From Echinarachnius parma (Eukaryota > Echinodermata > Echinoidea > Clypeasteroida > Echinarachniidae), in contig JBAMJV010011129.1 of the NCBI GenBank assembly GCA_037951105.1, positions 1-64,000 of the forward strand: 64,000 nucleotides of DNA, in the 5' to 3' direction. Position 1 is the first letter of the stretch, and every line of letters starts with the position of its first letter. The translations under genes and the position numbers were made by a program. The notes under the pieces were generated by a model that was not told the DNA's origin, did not search any database, and saw only the letters and a program-made list of their open reading frames with translations. This document shows positions 1 to 12,800 of this stretch, one piece after another.

Positions 1-3000
1 CTTATATATATTTAAGTGATAATTTGATATTTTCATTTTTTTAAATATTATACGTGTCCTTTAATAATGGTCAATTTGATCACCTTAAACCACATGGACC
101 GGGTCAAGCTGACCTATTCTGTGTTCCTCTGATGATGTTTGACCACTTGAGATAGGTGGCTGCCCGGTCCATGTGGACTAGGGCACTTTGGGGCACTTAT
201 ATATATTTTAGTGATAATTTGTTATTTTCAATTTTTTTGATATTATACATGTCCTTTAATAATGGTCAATTTGACCACCTTAAACCACATGGACCGGGCC
301 AAGCTGACCTTTTCTGGGTTTCTCTGATGATGTTTGACAACTTGAGATAGGTGGCTGCCCGGTCCATGTGGACTAGGGCACTTTGGGGCACTTATATATA
401 TTTTACTGATAATTTTAAATTTTCATTTTTTAAAAAATATTATACATGTCCTTTAATACCGGTCAATTTGACCAACTCAAACCACATGGACCGGGTCAAG
501 CTGACCTATTCTGGGTTCCTCTGATGATGTTTGACCACTTGAGATAGTGGCTGCCCGGTCCATATGGACTAGGGCACTTTAGGGCACTTATATATATTTA
601 AGTGATAATTTGATATTTTCATTTTTTTAAATATTATACGTGTCCTTTAATAATGGTCAATTTGATCACCTTAAACCACATGGACCGGGTCAAGCTGACC
701 TATTCTGTGTTCCTCTGATGATGTTTGACCACTTGAGATAGGTGGCTGCCCGGTCCATGTGGACTAGGGCACTTTGGGGCACTTATATATATTTTAGTGA
801 TAATTTGTTATTTTCAATTTTTTTGATATTATACATGTCCTTTAATAATGGTCAATTTGACCACCTTAAACCACATGGACCGGGCCAAGCTGACCTTTTC
901 TGGGTTTCTCTGATGATGTTTGACAACTTGAGATAGGTGGCTGCCCGGTCCATGTGGACTAGGGCACTTTGGGGCACTTATATATATTTTACTGATAATT
1001 TTAAATTTTCATTTTTTTAAAAATATTATACATGTCCTTTAATAATGGTCAATTTGACCACCTTAAACCACATGGACCGGGTCAAGCTGACATATTCTGG
1101 GTTCCTCTGATGATGTTTGACCACTTGAAATAAGTGGCTTCCCGGTCCATGTGGACTAGGGCACTTTGGGGCACTTATATATATTTTAGTGATAATTTGT
1201 TATTTTCAATTTTTAAATATTATACATGTCCTTTAATACCGGTCAATTTGACCAACTCAAACCACATGGACCGGGTCAAGCTGACCTATTCTGGGTTCCT
1301 CTGATGATATTTGACCACTTGAGATAGGTGGCTGCCCGGTCCATGTGGACTAGGGCACTTTGGGGCACTTATATATATTTTAGTGATAATTTGTTATTTT
1401 CTATATTTAAATATTATACATGTCCTTTAATACCGGTCAATTTGACCAACTCAAACCACATGGACCGGGTCAAGCTGACCTATTCTGAGTTCCTCTGATG
1501 ATGTTTGACCACTTGAGATAGGTGGCTGCCCGGTCCATGTGGACTAGGGCACTTTGGGGCACTTAATATTAGTAATAATTTGTTATTTTCAATTTTGTTT
1601 AATATTATACATGTCCTTTAATAATGGTCAATTTGACCACCTCAAACCACATGGACCGGGTCAAGCTGACCTATTCTGTGTTCCTCTGATGATGTTCGAC
1701 AACTTGAGATAGGTGGCTGCCCGGTCCATGTGGACTAGGGCACTTTGGGGCACTTATAAATATTTTACTGATAATTTGATATTTTCACTTTTTTTTAAAA
1801 ATATTATACATGTCCTTTAATATTGGTCAAATTGACCACCTTAAACCGCATGGACCGGGTCAAGCTGACCTATTCTGGGTTCCTCTGATGATGTTTGACA
1901 ACTTGAGATAGGTGGCTGCCCGGTCCATGTGGACTAGGGCACTTTGGGGCACTTATATATATTTTAGTGATAATTTGTTATTTTCAATTTTTAAATATTA
2001 TACATGTCCTTTAATACCGGTCAATTTGACCAACTCAAACCACATGGACCGGGTCAAGCTGACCTATTCTGGGTTCCTTTGATGATGTTTGACCACTTGA
2101 GATAGGTGGCGTCCCGGTCCATGTGGACTAGGGCACTTTGGGGCACTTATATATATTTTAGTGATAATTAGTTATTTTCAATTTTTTTGATATTATACAT
2201 GTCCTTTAATAAGGGTCAATTTGACCACCTTTAACCACATGGACCGGGTCAAGCTGACCTATTCTGGGTTCCTCTGATAATGTTTGACCACTTGAGATAG
2301 GTGGCTGCCCGGTCCATGTGGACTAGGGCACTTTGGGGCACTTATATATATTTTAGTGATAATGAGTTATTTTCCATTTTTTTGATATTATACATGTCCT
2401 TTAATAATGGTCAATTTGACCACCTTAAACCACATGGACCGGGTCAAGCTGACATATTCTGGGTTCCTCTGATGATGTTTGACCACTTGAAATAGGTGGC
2501 TTCCCGGTCCATGTGGACTAGGGCACTTTGGGGCACTTATATATATTTTAGTGATAATTTGTTATTTTCAATTTTTAAATATTATACATGTCCTTTAATA
2601 CCGGTCAATTTGACCACCTCAAACCACATGGACCGGGTCAAGCTGACCTATTCTGGGTTCCTCTGATGATGTTTGACAACTTGAGATAGTGGCTGCCCGG
2701 TCCATATGGACTAGGGCACTTTAGGGCACTTATATATATTTAAGTGATAATTTGATATTTTCATTTTTTTAAATATTATACGTGTCCTTTAATAATGGTC
2801 AATTTGATCACCTTAAACCACATGGACCGGGTCAAGCTGACCTATTCTGTGTTCCTCTGATGATGTTTGACCACTTGAGATAGGTGGCTGCCCGGTCCAT
2901 GTGGACTAGGGCACTTTGGGGCACTTATATATATTTTAGTGATAATTTGTTATTTTCAATTTTTTTGATATTATACATGTCCTTTAATAATGGTCAATTG

Positions 3001-6000
3001 ACCACCGTAAACCACATGGACCGGGTCAAGCTGACCTATTCTGGGTTCCTCTGATGATGTTTGACAACTTGAGATAGGTGGCTGCCCGGTCCACGTGGAC
3101 TAGGGCACTCTGGGGCACTTATATATATTTTACTGATAATTTTAAATTTTCATTTTTTTAAAAATATTATACATGTCCTTTAATAAAGGTCAATTTGACC
3201 ACCTTAAACCACATGGACCGGGTCAAGCTGACATATTCTGGGTTCCTCTAATGATGTTTGACCACTTGAAATAGGTGGCTTCCCGGTCCATGTGGACTAG
3301 GGCACTTTGGGGCACTTATATATATTTTAGTGATAATTTGTTATTTTCTATATTTAAATATTATACATGTCCTTTAATACCGGTCAATTTGACCAACTCA
3401 AACCACATGGACCGGGTCAAGCTGACCTATTCTGAGTTCCTCTGATGATGTTTGACCACTTGAGATAGGTGGCTGCCCGGTCCATGTGGACTAGGGCACT
3501 TTGGGGCACTTAATATTAGTAATAATTTGTTATTTTCAATTTTGTTTAATATTATACATGTCCTTTAATAATGGTCAATTTGACCACCTCAAACCACATG
3601 GACCGGGTCAAGCTGACCTATTCTGTGTTCCTCTGATGATGTTCGACAACTTGAGATAGGTGGCTGCCCGGTCCATGTGGACTAGGGCACTTTGGGGCAC
3701 TTATAAATATTTTACTGATAATTTGATATTTTCACTTTTTTTAAAAATATTATACATGTCCTTTAATATTGGTCAAATTGACCACCTTAAACCGCATGGA
3801 CCGGGTCAAGCTGACCTATTCTGGGTTCCTCTGATGATGTTTGACAACTTGAGATAGGTGGCTGCCCGGTCCATGTGGACTAGGGCACTTTGGGGCACTT
3901 ATATATATTTTAGTGATAATTTGTTATTTTCAATTTTTAAATATTATACATGTCCTTTAATACCGGTCAATTTGACCAACTCAAACCACATGGACCGGGT
4001 CAAGCTGACCTATTCTGGGTTCCTTTGATGATGTTTGACCACTTGAGATAGGTGGCGTCCCGGTCCATGTGGACTAGGGCACTTTGGGGCACTTATATAT
4101 ATTTTAGTGATAATTAGTTATTTTCAATTTTTTTGATATTATACATGTCCTTTAATAAGGGTCAATTTGACCACCTTTAACCACATGGACCGGGTCAAGC
4201 TGACCTATTCTGGGTTCCTCTGATAATGTTTGACCACTTGAGATAGGTGGCTGCCCGGTCCATGTGGACTAGGGCACTTTGGGGCACTTATATATATTTT
4301 AGTGATAATGAGTTATTTTCCATTTTTTTGATATTATACATGTCCTTTAATAATGGTCAATTTGACCACCTTAAACCACATGGACCGGGTCAAGCTGACA
4401 TATTCTGGGTTCCTCTGATGATGTTTGACCACTTGAAATAGGTGGCTTCCCGGTCCATGTGGACTAGGGCACTTTGGGGCACTTATATATATTTTAGTGA
4501 TAATTTGTTATTTTCAATTTTTAAATATTATACATGTCCTTTAATACCGGTCAATTTGACCACCTCAAACCACATGGACCGGGTCAAGCTGACCTATTCT
4601 GGGTTCCTCTGATGATGTTTGACAACTTGAGATAGTGGCTGCCCGGTCCATATGGACTAGGGCACTTTAGGGCACTTATATATATTTAAGTGATAATTTG
4701 ATATTTTCATTTTTTTAAATATTATACGTGTCCTTTAATAATGGTCAATTTGATCACCTTAAACCACATGGACCGGGTCAAGCTGACCTATTCTGTGTTC
4801 CTCTGATGATGTTTGACCACTTGAGATAGGTGGCTGCCCGGTCCATGTGGACTAGGGCACTTTGGGGCACTTATATATATTTTAGTGATAATTTGTTATT
4901 TTCAATTTTTTTGATATTATACATGTCCTTTAATAATGGTCAATTGACCACCGTAAACCACATGGACCGGGTCAAGCTGACCTATTCTGGGTTCCTCTGA
5001 TGATGTTTGACAACTTGAGATAGGTGGCTGCCCGGTCCACGTGGACTAGGGCACTCTGGGGCACTTATATATATTTTACTGATAATTTTAAATTTTCATT
5101 TTTTTAAAAATATTATACATGTCCTTTAATAAAGGTCAATTTGACCACCTTAAACCACATGGACCGGGTCAAGCTGACATATTCTGGGTTCCTCTAATGA
5201 TGTTTGACCACTTGAAATAGGTGGCTTCCCGGTCCATGTGGACTAGGGCACTTTGGGGCACTTATATATATTTTAGTGATAATTTGTTATTTTCTATTTT
5301 TAAATATTATACATGTCCTTTAATACCGGTCAATTTGACCACCTCATACCACATGGACCGGGTCAAGCTGACCTATTCTGTGTTCCTCTGATGATGTTTG
5401 ACAACTTGAGATAGGTGGCTGCCCGGTCCATGTGGACTAGGGCACTTGTATATATTTTACTGATAATTGGTTTTTTTTCATTTTTTTAAATATTATACAT
5501 GTCCTTTAATTATGGTCAAATTGACCACCTTAAACCACATGGACCGGGTCAAGCTGACCTATTCTGGGTTCCTCTGATGATGTTTGACAATTTGAGATAG
5601 ATGGCTCCCCGGTCCATGTGGACTAGGGCACTTCGGGGCACTTATATATATTTTAGTGATAATTTGTTATTTTTAATTTGTTTGATATTATACATGTCCT
5701 TTAATAATGGTCAATTTGATCACCTTAAACCACATGGACCGGGTCAAGCTGACCTATTCTGGGTTCCTCTAATGATGTTTGACTACTTGAGATAGGTGGC
5801 TGCCCGGTCCATGTGGACTAGGGCACTTTGGGGCATTTATATATATTTTAGTGATAATTTGTTTTTTTCATTTTTTTTACATATTATACATGTCCTTAAT
5901 TAATGGTCAAATTGACCACCTTAAACCACATGGACCGGGTCAAGCTGACCTATTCTGGGTTTCTCTAATGATGTTTGACAACTTGAGATAGGTGGCTGCC

Positions 6001-8935
6001 CGGTCTATGTGGACTAGGGCACTTTGGGGCACTTATATATATTTTACTGATAATTTTATATTTTCAATTTTTTTAAATATTATACATGTCCTTTAATAAT
6101 GGTCAATTTGACCACCTTAAACCACATGGACCGGGTCAAGCTGACATATTCTGGGTTCCTCTGATGATGTTTGACAACTTGAGATAGGTGGCTGCCCGGT
6201 CCATGTGGACTAGGGCACTCTGGGGCATTTATATATATTTTAGTGATAATTTGTTTTTTTCATTTTTTTAAATATTATACATGTCCTTAATTAATGGTCA
6301 AATTGACCACCTTAAACCACATGGACCGGGTCAAACTGACGTATTCTGTGTTCCTCTGATGATGTTTGACCACTTGAGATAGGTGGCTGCCCGGTCCATG
6401 TGGACTAGGGCACTTTGGGGCACTTATATATATTTTAGTGATAATTTGTTATTTTCTATTTTAAAATATTATACATGTCCTTTAATAATGGTCAAATTGT
6501 ACACCTTAAACCACATGGACCGGGTCAAGCTGACCTATTCTGGGTTCCTCTGATGATGTTTGACCACTTGAGATAGGTGGCTGCCCGGTCCATGTGGACT
6601 AGGGCACTTTGGGGCACTTATATATATTTTAGTGATAATTTGTTATTTTCTATTTTAAAATATTATACATGTCCTTTAATAATGGTCATATTGTACACCT
6701 TAAACCACATGGACCGGGTCAAGCTGACCTATTCTGGGTTCCTCTGATGATGTTTGACCACTTGAGATAGGTGGCTGCCCGGTCCATGTGGACTAGGGCA
6801 CTTTGGGGCACTTATATATATTTTAGTGATAATTTGTTATTTTCTATTTTAAAATATTATACATGTCCTTTAATAATGGTCAAATTGTACACCTTAAACC
6901 ACATGGACCGGGTCAAGCTGACCTATTCTGGGTTCCTCTGATGATGTATGACCACTTGAGATAGGTGGCTGCCCGGTCCATGTGGACTAGGGCACTTTGG
7001 GGCACTTAGCTATTTCAGTGATAATTTGTTATTTTCAATTTTTTCAATATTATTCATGTCCTTTAACATTGGTCAATTTGACAACCTTAAACCACATGGA
7101 CCGGGTCAATTTGACCTATTCTGGCTTCCTCTGATGATGTTTGACCACTTGAGATAGGTGGCTGCCCGGTCCATGTGGACTAGGGCACTTGTATATATTT
7201 TACTGATAATTGGTTTTTTTTCATTTTTTTAAATATTATACATGTCCTTTAATTATGGTCAAATTGACCACCTTAAACCACATGGACCGGGTCAAGCTGA
7301 CCTATTCTGGGTTCCTCTGATGATGTTTGACAATTTGAGATAGATGGCTCCCCGGTCCATGTGGACTAGGGCACTTCGGGGCACTTATATATATTTTAGT
7401 GATAATTTGTTATTTTTAATTTTTTTGATATTATACATGTCCTTTAATAATGGTCAATTTGATCACCTTAAACCACATGGACCGGGTCAAGCTGACATAT
7501 TCTGGGTTCCTCTGATGATGTTTGACAACTTGAGATAGGTGGCTGCCCGGTCCATGTGGACTAGGGCACTCTGGGGCATTTATATATATTTTAGTGATAA
7601 TTTGTTTTTTTCATTTTTTTAAATATTATACATGTCCTTAATTAATGGTCAAATTGACCACCTTAAACCACATGGACCGGGTCAAACTGACGTATTCTGT
7701 GTTCCTCTGATGATGTTTGACCACTTGAGATAGGTGGCTGCCCGGTCCATGTGGACTAGGGCACTTTGGGGCACTTATATATATTTTAGTGATAATTTGT
7801 TATTTTCTATTTTAAAATATTATACATGTCCTTTAATAATGGTCAAATTGTACACCTTAAACCACATGGACCGGGTCAAGCTGACCTATTCTGGGTTCCT
7901 CTGATGATGTTTGACCACTTGAGATAGGTGGCTGCCCGGTCCATGTGGACTAGGGCACTTTGGGGCACTTATATATATTTTAGTGATAATTTGTTATTTT
8001 CTATTTTAAAATATTATACATGTCCTTTAATAATGGTCATATTGTACACCTTAAACCACATGGACCGGGTCAAGCTGACCTATTCTGGGTTCCTCTGATG
8101 ATGTTTGACCACTTGAGATAGGTGGCTGCCCGGTCCATGTGGACTAGGGCACTTTGGGGCACTTATATATATTTTAGTGATAATTTGTTATTTTCTATTT
8201 TAAAATATTATACATGTCCTTTAATAATGGTCAAATTGTACACCTTAAACCACATGGACCGGGTCAAGCTGACCTATTCTGGGTTCCTCTGATGATGTTT
8301 GACCACTTGAGATAGGTGGCTGCCCGGTCCATGTGGACTAGGGCACTTTGGGGCACTTATATATATTTAGTGATAATATGTAAATATTTTCCATTTTTTT
8401 AAATAATATACACGTCCTTTAATAGTGGTCAAATTGACCACCTTAAACCACATGGACCGGGTCAAGCTGACCTATTCTGGGTTCCCCTAAAGATGTTTTA
8501 CGACTTGAGATAGGTGGCTGCCCGGTCCATGTGGACTAGGGCACTTGTATATATTTTACTGATAATTTGTTTTTTTCATTTTTTTTAAATATTATACATG
8601 TCCTTTAATTATGGTCAAATTGACCACCTTAAACCACATGGACCGGGTCAAGCTGACCTATTCTGGGTTCCACTGATGATGTTTGACAACTTGAGATAGG
8701 TGGCTGCCCGGTCCATGTGGACTAGGGCACTTTGGGGGCACTTATATATATTTTAGTTAAAATATGTGTTAATATTTTTCATTTTTTAGAATAATATACA
8801 TGTCCTCTTATAATGGTCAGTTTGACCACCTTCAACCTCATGGACCTATTCTTGGTTCCTCTTACGATGTTTGACGGGGTTTGACCACTTGAGATAACTA
8901 GGTGGCTGCCCGTGCCATGTGTACAATTTTAGCGC
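1..8935. repeat. satellite array, ~195 bp monomer, nested higher-order repeats
   Basis: About 46 head-to-tail monomers of 190-196 bp fill this stretch and run off the left edge. Each monomer carries CCCGGTCCATGTGG and, roughly 115 bp on, its reverse complement CCACATGGACCGGG, so every unit can fold. A TATATATATTTT tract and a GGTCAATTTGACC near-palindrome recur as well. Higher-order copies are visible: about 586 bp (3 monomers, 1-586 repeated from 587), about 1946 bp (10 monomers, e.g. 2301 vs 4247) and about 1743 bp (9 monomers, e.g. 5601 vs 7344). The 64-residue open frames that recur arise because some monomers are a multiple of three long. I see no reason to call them genes. The last monomer (about 8740-8935) is diverged. 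Confidence 0.97.
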
Positions 8936-8948
8936 CTTCATCGGAAGC

Positions 8949-8965
8949 ACCCCCCCCCCCCCCCC
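8949..8965. repeat. poly(C) tract
   Basis: Homopolymer run of about 17 C just after the satellite edge. Confidence 0.9.
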
Positions 8966-9283
8966 TTGTGGATACGCCAATCAGAAATTATACAGCGTTT
9001 ATTTCCTTATTATGTCTACGTCTTGAGGTAGAATGCTGGATAAATGACACATAAATCGACACAAAACAGGTAAAAAAGATAACTACTTTGAAATCATGAC
9101 GATTATTTGAGCAATTGTCGGAGATTATAGTTGATTTTGAGTACGTTATACTTATGTTTAGTAGGGTACTCTTCACGAGCGCGTCACGGGCAGCTAGCGG
9201 CGTAGCGTGCCGACACCGGTAGCGCCGAATATCGAATAAGTAAACGAATATCCAATAAGGAAAAAGTAACCAACTTCAGCCCG

Positions 9284-9480
9284 GTGGTTATCTTGTGGTT
9301 TGCAAACCACAAGATAACCACAAGATAACCACGAGATTGCGCATTTTTTGCAGTGTGCGCAATCTCGTGGTTTGGAAACCACAAGATAACCACGAGTTTT
9401 GCGTGTTCAAACGAGCGCAAACCACAAGATATTCTTAAGAATTGCAAACCACAAGATAACCACAAGATAACCACGAGATT
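9284..9480. repeat. palindrome cluster upstream of FANCC
   Basis: A perfect 38 bp palindrome occupies 9284-9321, centred between 9302 and 9303. It is followed by a 17 bp perfect stem (9327-9343 with 9356-9372, 12 nt loop). Further copies of the motif AACCACAAGATAACCAC lie around 9377-9472. It ends about 230 bp before the FANCC start codon. Confidence 0.9.
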
Positions 9481-9711
9481 TGCTTTTATCGTCTGAATGC
9501 GGCTATAGTCAGCTAAGCCTAACTAGGGCGTCCGCGCCCCTAGTTATAGGCGTGATAGGACAAAATAAGAAGGGAATTCCCCTCTTTATAGCCTCAGACT
9601 GGTGTGTGCTAACAATTCGTTCTTTCAACTTACAGTACAGTGTGTGTGCGTATGGAGCTGGTTGATTTAAAAAGGAGCCCATTCATCCTCGCTAGCGCGC
9701 TAGATATCAAC
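9480..9711 (+). promoter_or_regulatory. presumed FANCC promoter / 5' UTR region
   Basis: This is the stretch between the palindrome cluster and the chosen start codon. It holds a GC-rich inverted repeat (AACTAGGGCG ... CGCCCCTAGTT, about 9521-9545). No clear TATA box is seen. Assignment rests only on position. Confidence 0.3.
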
Positions 9712-9873
9712 ATGGATCCGCTGCTCTCAACATCAATTTCTTCAGATGAGGTTGTGTTTTGGTTGGGGAAAGCAGAAGAATGGACATCGATTGAGAAGAA
9801 GGGAGATGTATCTAGTCACGTGGACGATCTGCAGCAATTCCTGTGTCGCCTGAGCACCTGGTTAGAATCTCAG
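9712..9873 (+). CDS. FANCC: FANCC exon 1 (coding part)
   Basis: 54 codons from the ATG to CAG|GTAAGT, phase 0. Encodes the N-terminal helix pair (motif VVFWLGKAEEW, then SSHVDDLQQFL). Confidence 0.9.
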
Positions 9874-12800
9874 GTAAGTTATGAATGAACAATACATTTA
9901 ATTTGAAGTAATAAATCGTGTCCGTCAGACTCGGCATCCGATCATGTCAATAACGATTTAAATAATAAACATTAAATTTTACACAACACAAAAACGCATG
10001 ACTTTTCCTTCATGAAGCATTATCATCAATATCATTATGTTTACATATACATTTTCATTGCTATTGAAATGGTGAATAAGTGAATGAATGGATGAATGAA
10101 TGAATGAATGAATAATAGAATATGCGACGATGCAATTTACAACGGTACAAGCACAATGATTAAAAGCGCAGTTACAACTTCGTCACAATATGTTGTTTTT
10201 CTGGGCCTCTTTACATTAATTGAACCATCATACATACACTGTCAGCCCCTTTGCATGACAGTTAACCCATTCAGGGCTGACTGATAATGATATTGGTATA
10301 ACATGCATTCTCCATAGACTCTGAAGCAGTCACTGATTTGGACTGCTATAGTTCAGAGATGTCTCTGTTACAATTCCTCTCTTATGTGCCAAGAATTTCT
10401 AGGGATTTGTATTGACCCGAGACTGCTTGCAGCCGGTTCTGCAAACCCTACGTTTAGGTAATAGATCGCGATAGTTTGTCGGTCTTTGACCCGTGTATTG
10501 TGTCGGACTTGACCCTGGGACCTAAAAACGGGTTTCCCGGAAGCGGGTCGAGTCCCGTAAACGCTTGTATATAGAGAGATACCGTGTGTGTCCGTCGGTG
10601 AATACCGAGGGAACACGCAGTTGACCAGCAAGCCGGAACGTGAACGGTTGTGTTTAGGAAAGTTGTCCGGAATTACATGTGCTTTTCTCCTGTGTGGAAC
10701 ACTATTATTTGCCTGTGTGGCCATAGTTATCGATAGGATATTAGTTTAGTAGACCTGTGTGGTCGTATTAGGTGCCTGTGTGGCGTTAAGTTGGATATTA
10801 GGTTAGATATTAGGTTAGGAACGAGGAAAGCTTGCGGTTTGCGAATGGGTTCGAGGCGACTCACGCCGGGGCTCGGTGCCGAGTGCCTTGCGTTGAGACC
10901 ATCGGGACGCCGGAGCTACCGGGCGGAGTCCAGGCAGTGAGACGATATAAGGTAGGCTATTATATATTCCGTGTGTGAATGATGCCTGACTGGGAGTTGA
11001 TAATTCGATATATAGTATGTTATTATTTCTATTAGAGTAACTAAAAATTACTTCAACTCTAACCTAACCAGGCGCCGTACGTAGTACGGCGCCTGGCATA
11101 CTGAGGTGTGTATACCGTGATGGTAACACTTTATAGGCTTTAACGGCAAACACACTTATAAAAAAAAGTTTTAAAAACACACAATATCATACTTTAAATA
11201 ACATATCTCGGTTCATACTTACGAATTATGTTATGCATGGACATCAATGATCCAAATCTGATGCTCCATTCGTTTCATTTATACTGAAATTTACTATAAA
11301 ACTGGCAAGATTACAGAAGTGACGAAAATGGTTTCCGAATTTGTTCGCTGCGTGCAATATCAGGTGATCAAAAACTTGTCGGCAATGCACCCCTGGCTTA
11401 TTGCCCCGCGCATGCGCTATGCATTGCCGACGAGTTTTCGGTCACCTGACATTGCATGCAGCGAACAAAGACGAAGGAAATAACAGTCATCATCATCATC
11501 ATCATCATCAATTTGAGGTAAGTTATCATTCTTTTGCAACAAATTAAATAGCAAGCAAGGTAGGTTGAAGGTTTAATTCTTGTCTAGAACTAAAAAAAAA
11601 AATAATAATAATCGATGTAAAGTTCTTGAAACCACCCGTCGCAAAATTTCTTCAAATTTGTTAACGTCTCGTCTTCACAGCGCCGGCGCTGATCACAGTT
11701 ACATAGACTCCTGCCCAAGCATATTCAGGACCAGTCTTGAACGGGTTAAGTTTTTTTTTAAAATACAGATGCCCGGAAAAGTTATATTAGTCTAGATCTT
11801 GAACTTGTATTATCCATATGCGAAACCCATGCATGGTATTGGAATTTGAGAAGTATAAGTCTTTTAGATCCTTATATCACAATTAAATTATTTGAATAAA
11901 TTCTATGCTGTTCTGTTCTGTTCTGCAGGAAAATGTAACGACTGCTCTACAGCGGCAGCCCAAATTGGGTCATTTGATGGGACGATTGTGCTCCTTACAA
12001 CACCTCTTGAGCCATGGTAAGTTGTAACTAAAGATCCTTTTTTTATTCCAAACAGTATACTGTACTATAAAAACAAAACAAAAGAGGAGTAGGATATGCA
12101 GTTTGGGGCTTTAATTATGAGCAAAAAAGTCTTCAAGAGTACTTTCTAAAAAGTATTTCTCCTTCCTCATGTAGACCTGTTCCGCATTGCAGTGGCATAG
12201 CGCCATAAAAAACGAGTGGAAAATACTTTACAAAATAAAGAAATGCATAAGAGTGTGCCCCCTAAAAATTCAGCATGAGATTTGTTTGTTGTTTAATTTT
12301 AATATATATTTATATATATATATATTTTTTTGAGAGTCCTCGGGATGAGATAGAGAGGAGATTGGGAAGGGGGGCGGGGGGGGGGGGGGGGGGGGGGGGG
12401 AGAGATGCCGACCTAGTTATACATTTCTTTTGTTTCATATTGTTATTTTGTCAAATATTTGCAATCTTACATACTGTAGATCCTGAGGTGTATGGCACTC
12501 TGCTGAGCTGTGTGCAGACTGCAGAGACTGCGCACTGAGAGACCACACAATGGGATGAATAGAAAGGAGCTAAGGTGGGGAGATCCCAAACTAGTTATAA
12601 ATATGTTTGGTTCTTATTGTTATTTGCCCAAATATTTGCAATTACACATTCATACAGATCCTGAGGTATACGGCACTCTGCTGAGCTGTGTGCAGACACT
12701 ACGTACTGAGATTCCACGGGATGGGATGCAAAAAAAGGCCAAGAACTGGGCAGAGGTAAGACTATAGTCCAGTCAAAATACGACAAAAAATGGGGTCAAC

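Noticed and set aside
156-7538. Recurring 64-residue open frames in the satellite
   Set aside because: They follow the monomer length, shift with indels in other monomers and lack splice or start context. Satellite by-product.
1-8935. CRISPR-like array
   Set aside because: Repeat units are contiguous ~195 bp monomers with no short repeats and unique spacers, and the genes in the window are eukaryotic.
9652-9711. Upstream in-frame ATG of FANCC as the start
   Set aside because: C at -3 and no similarity to the FANCC N-terminus. The ATG at 9712 has better context and gives a typical N-terminal length.
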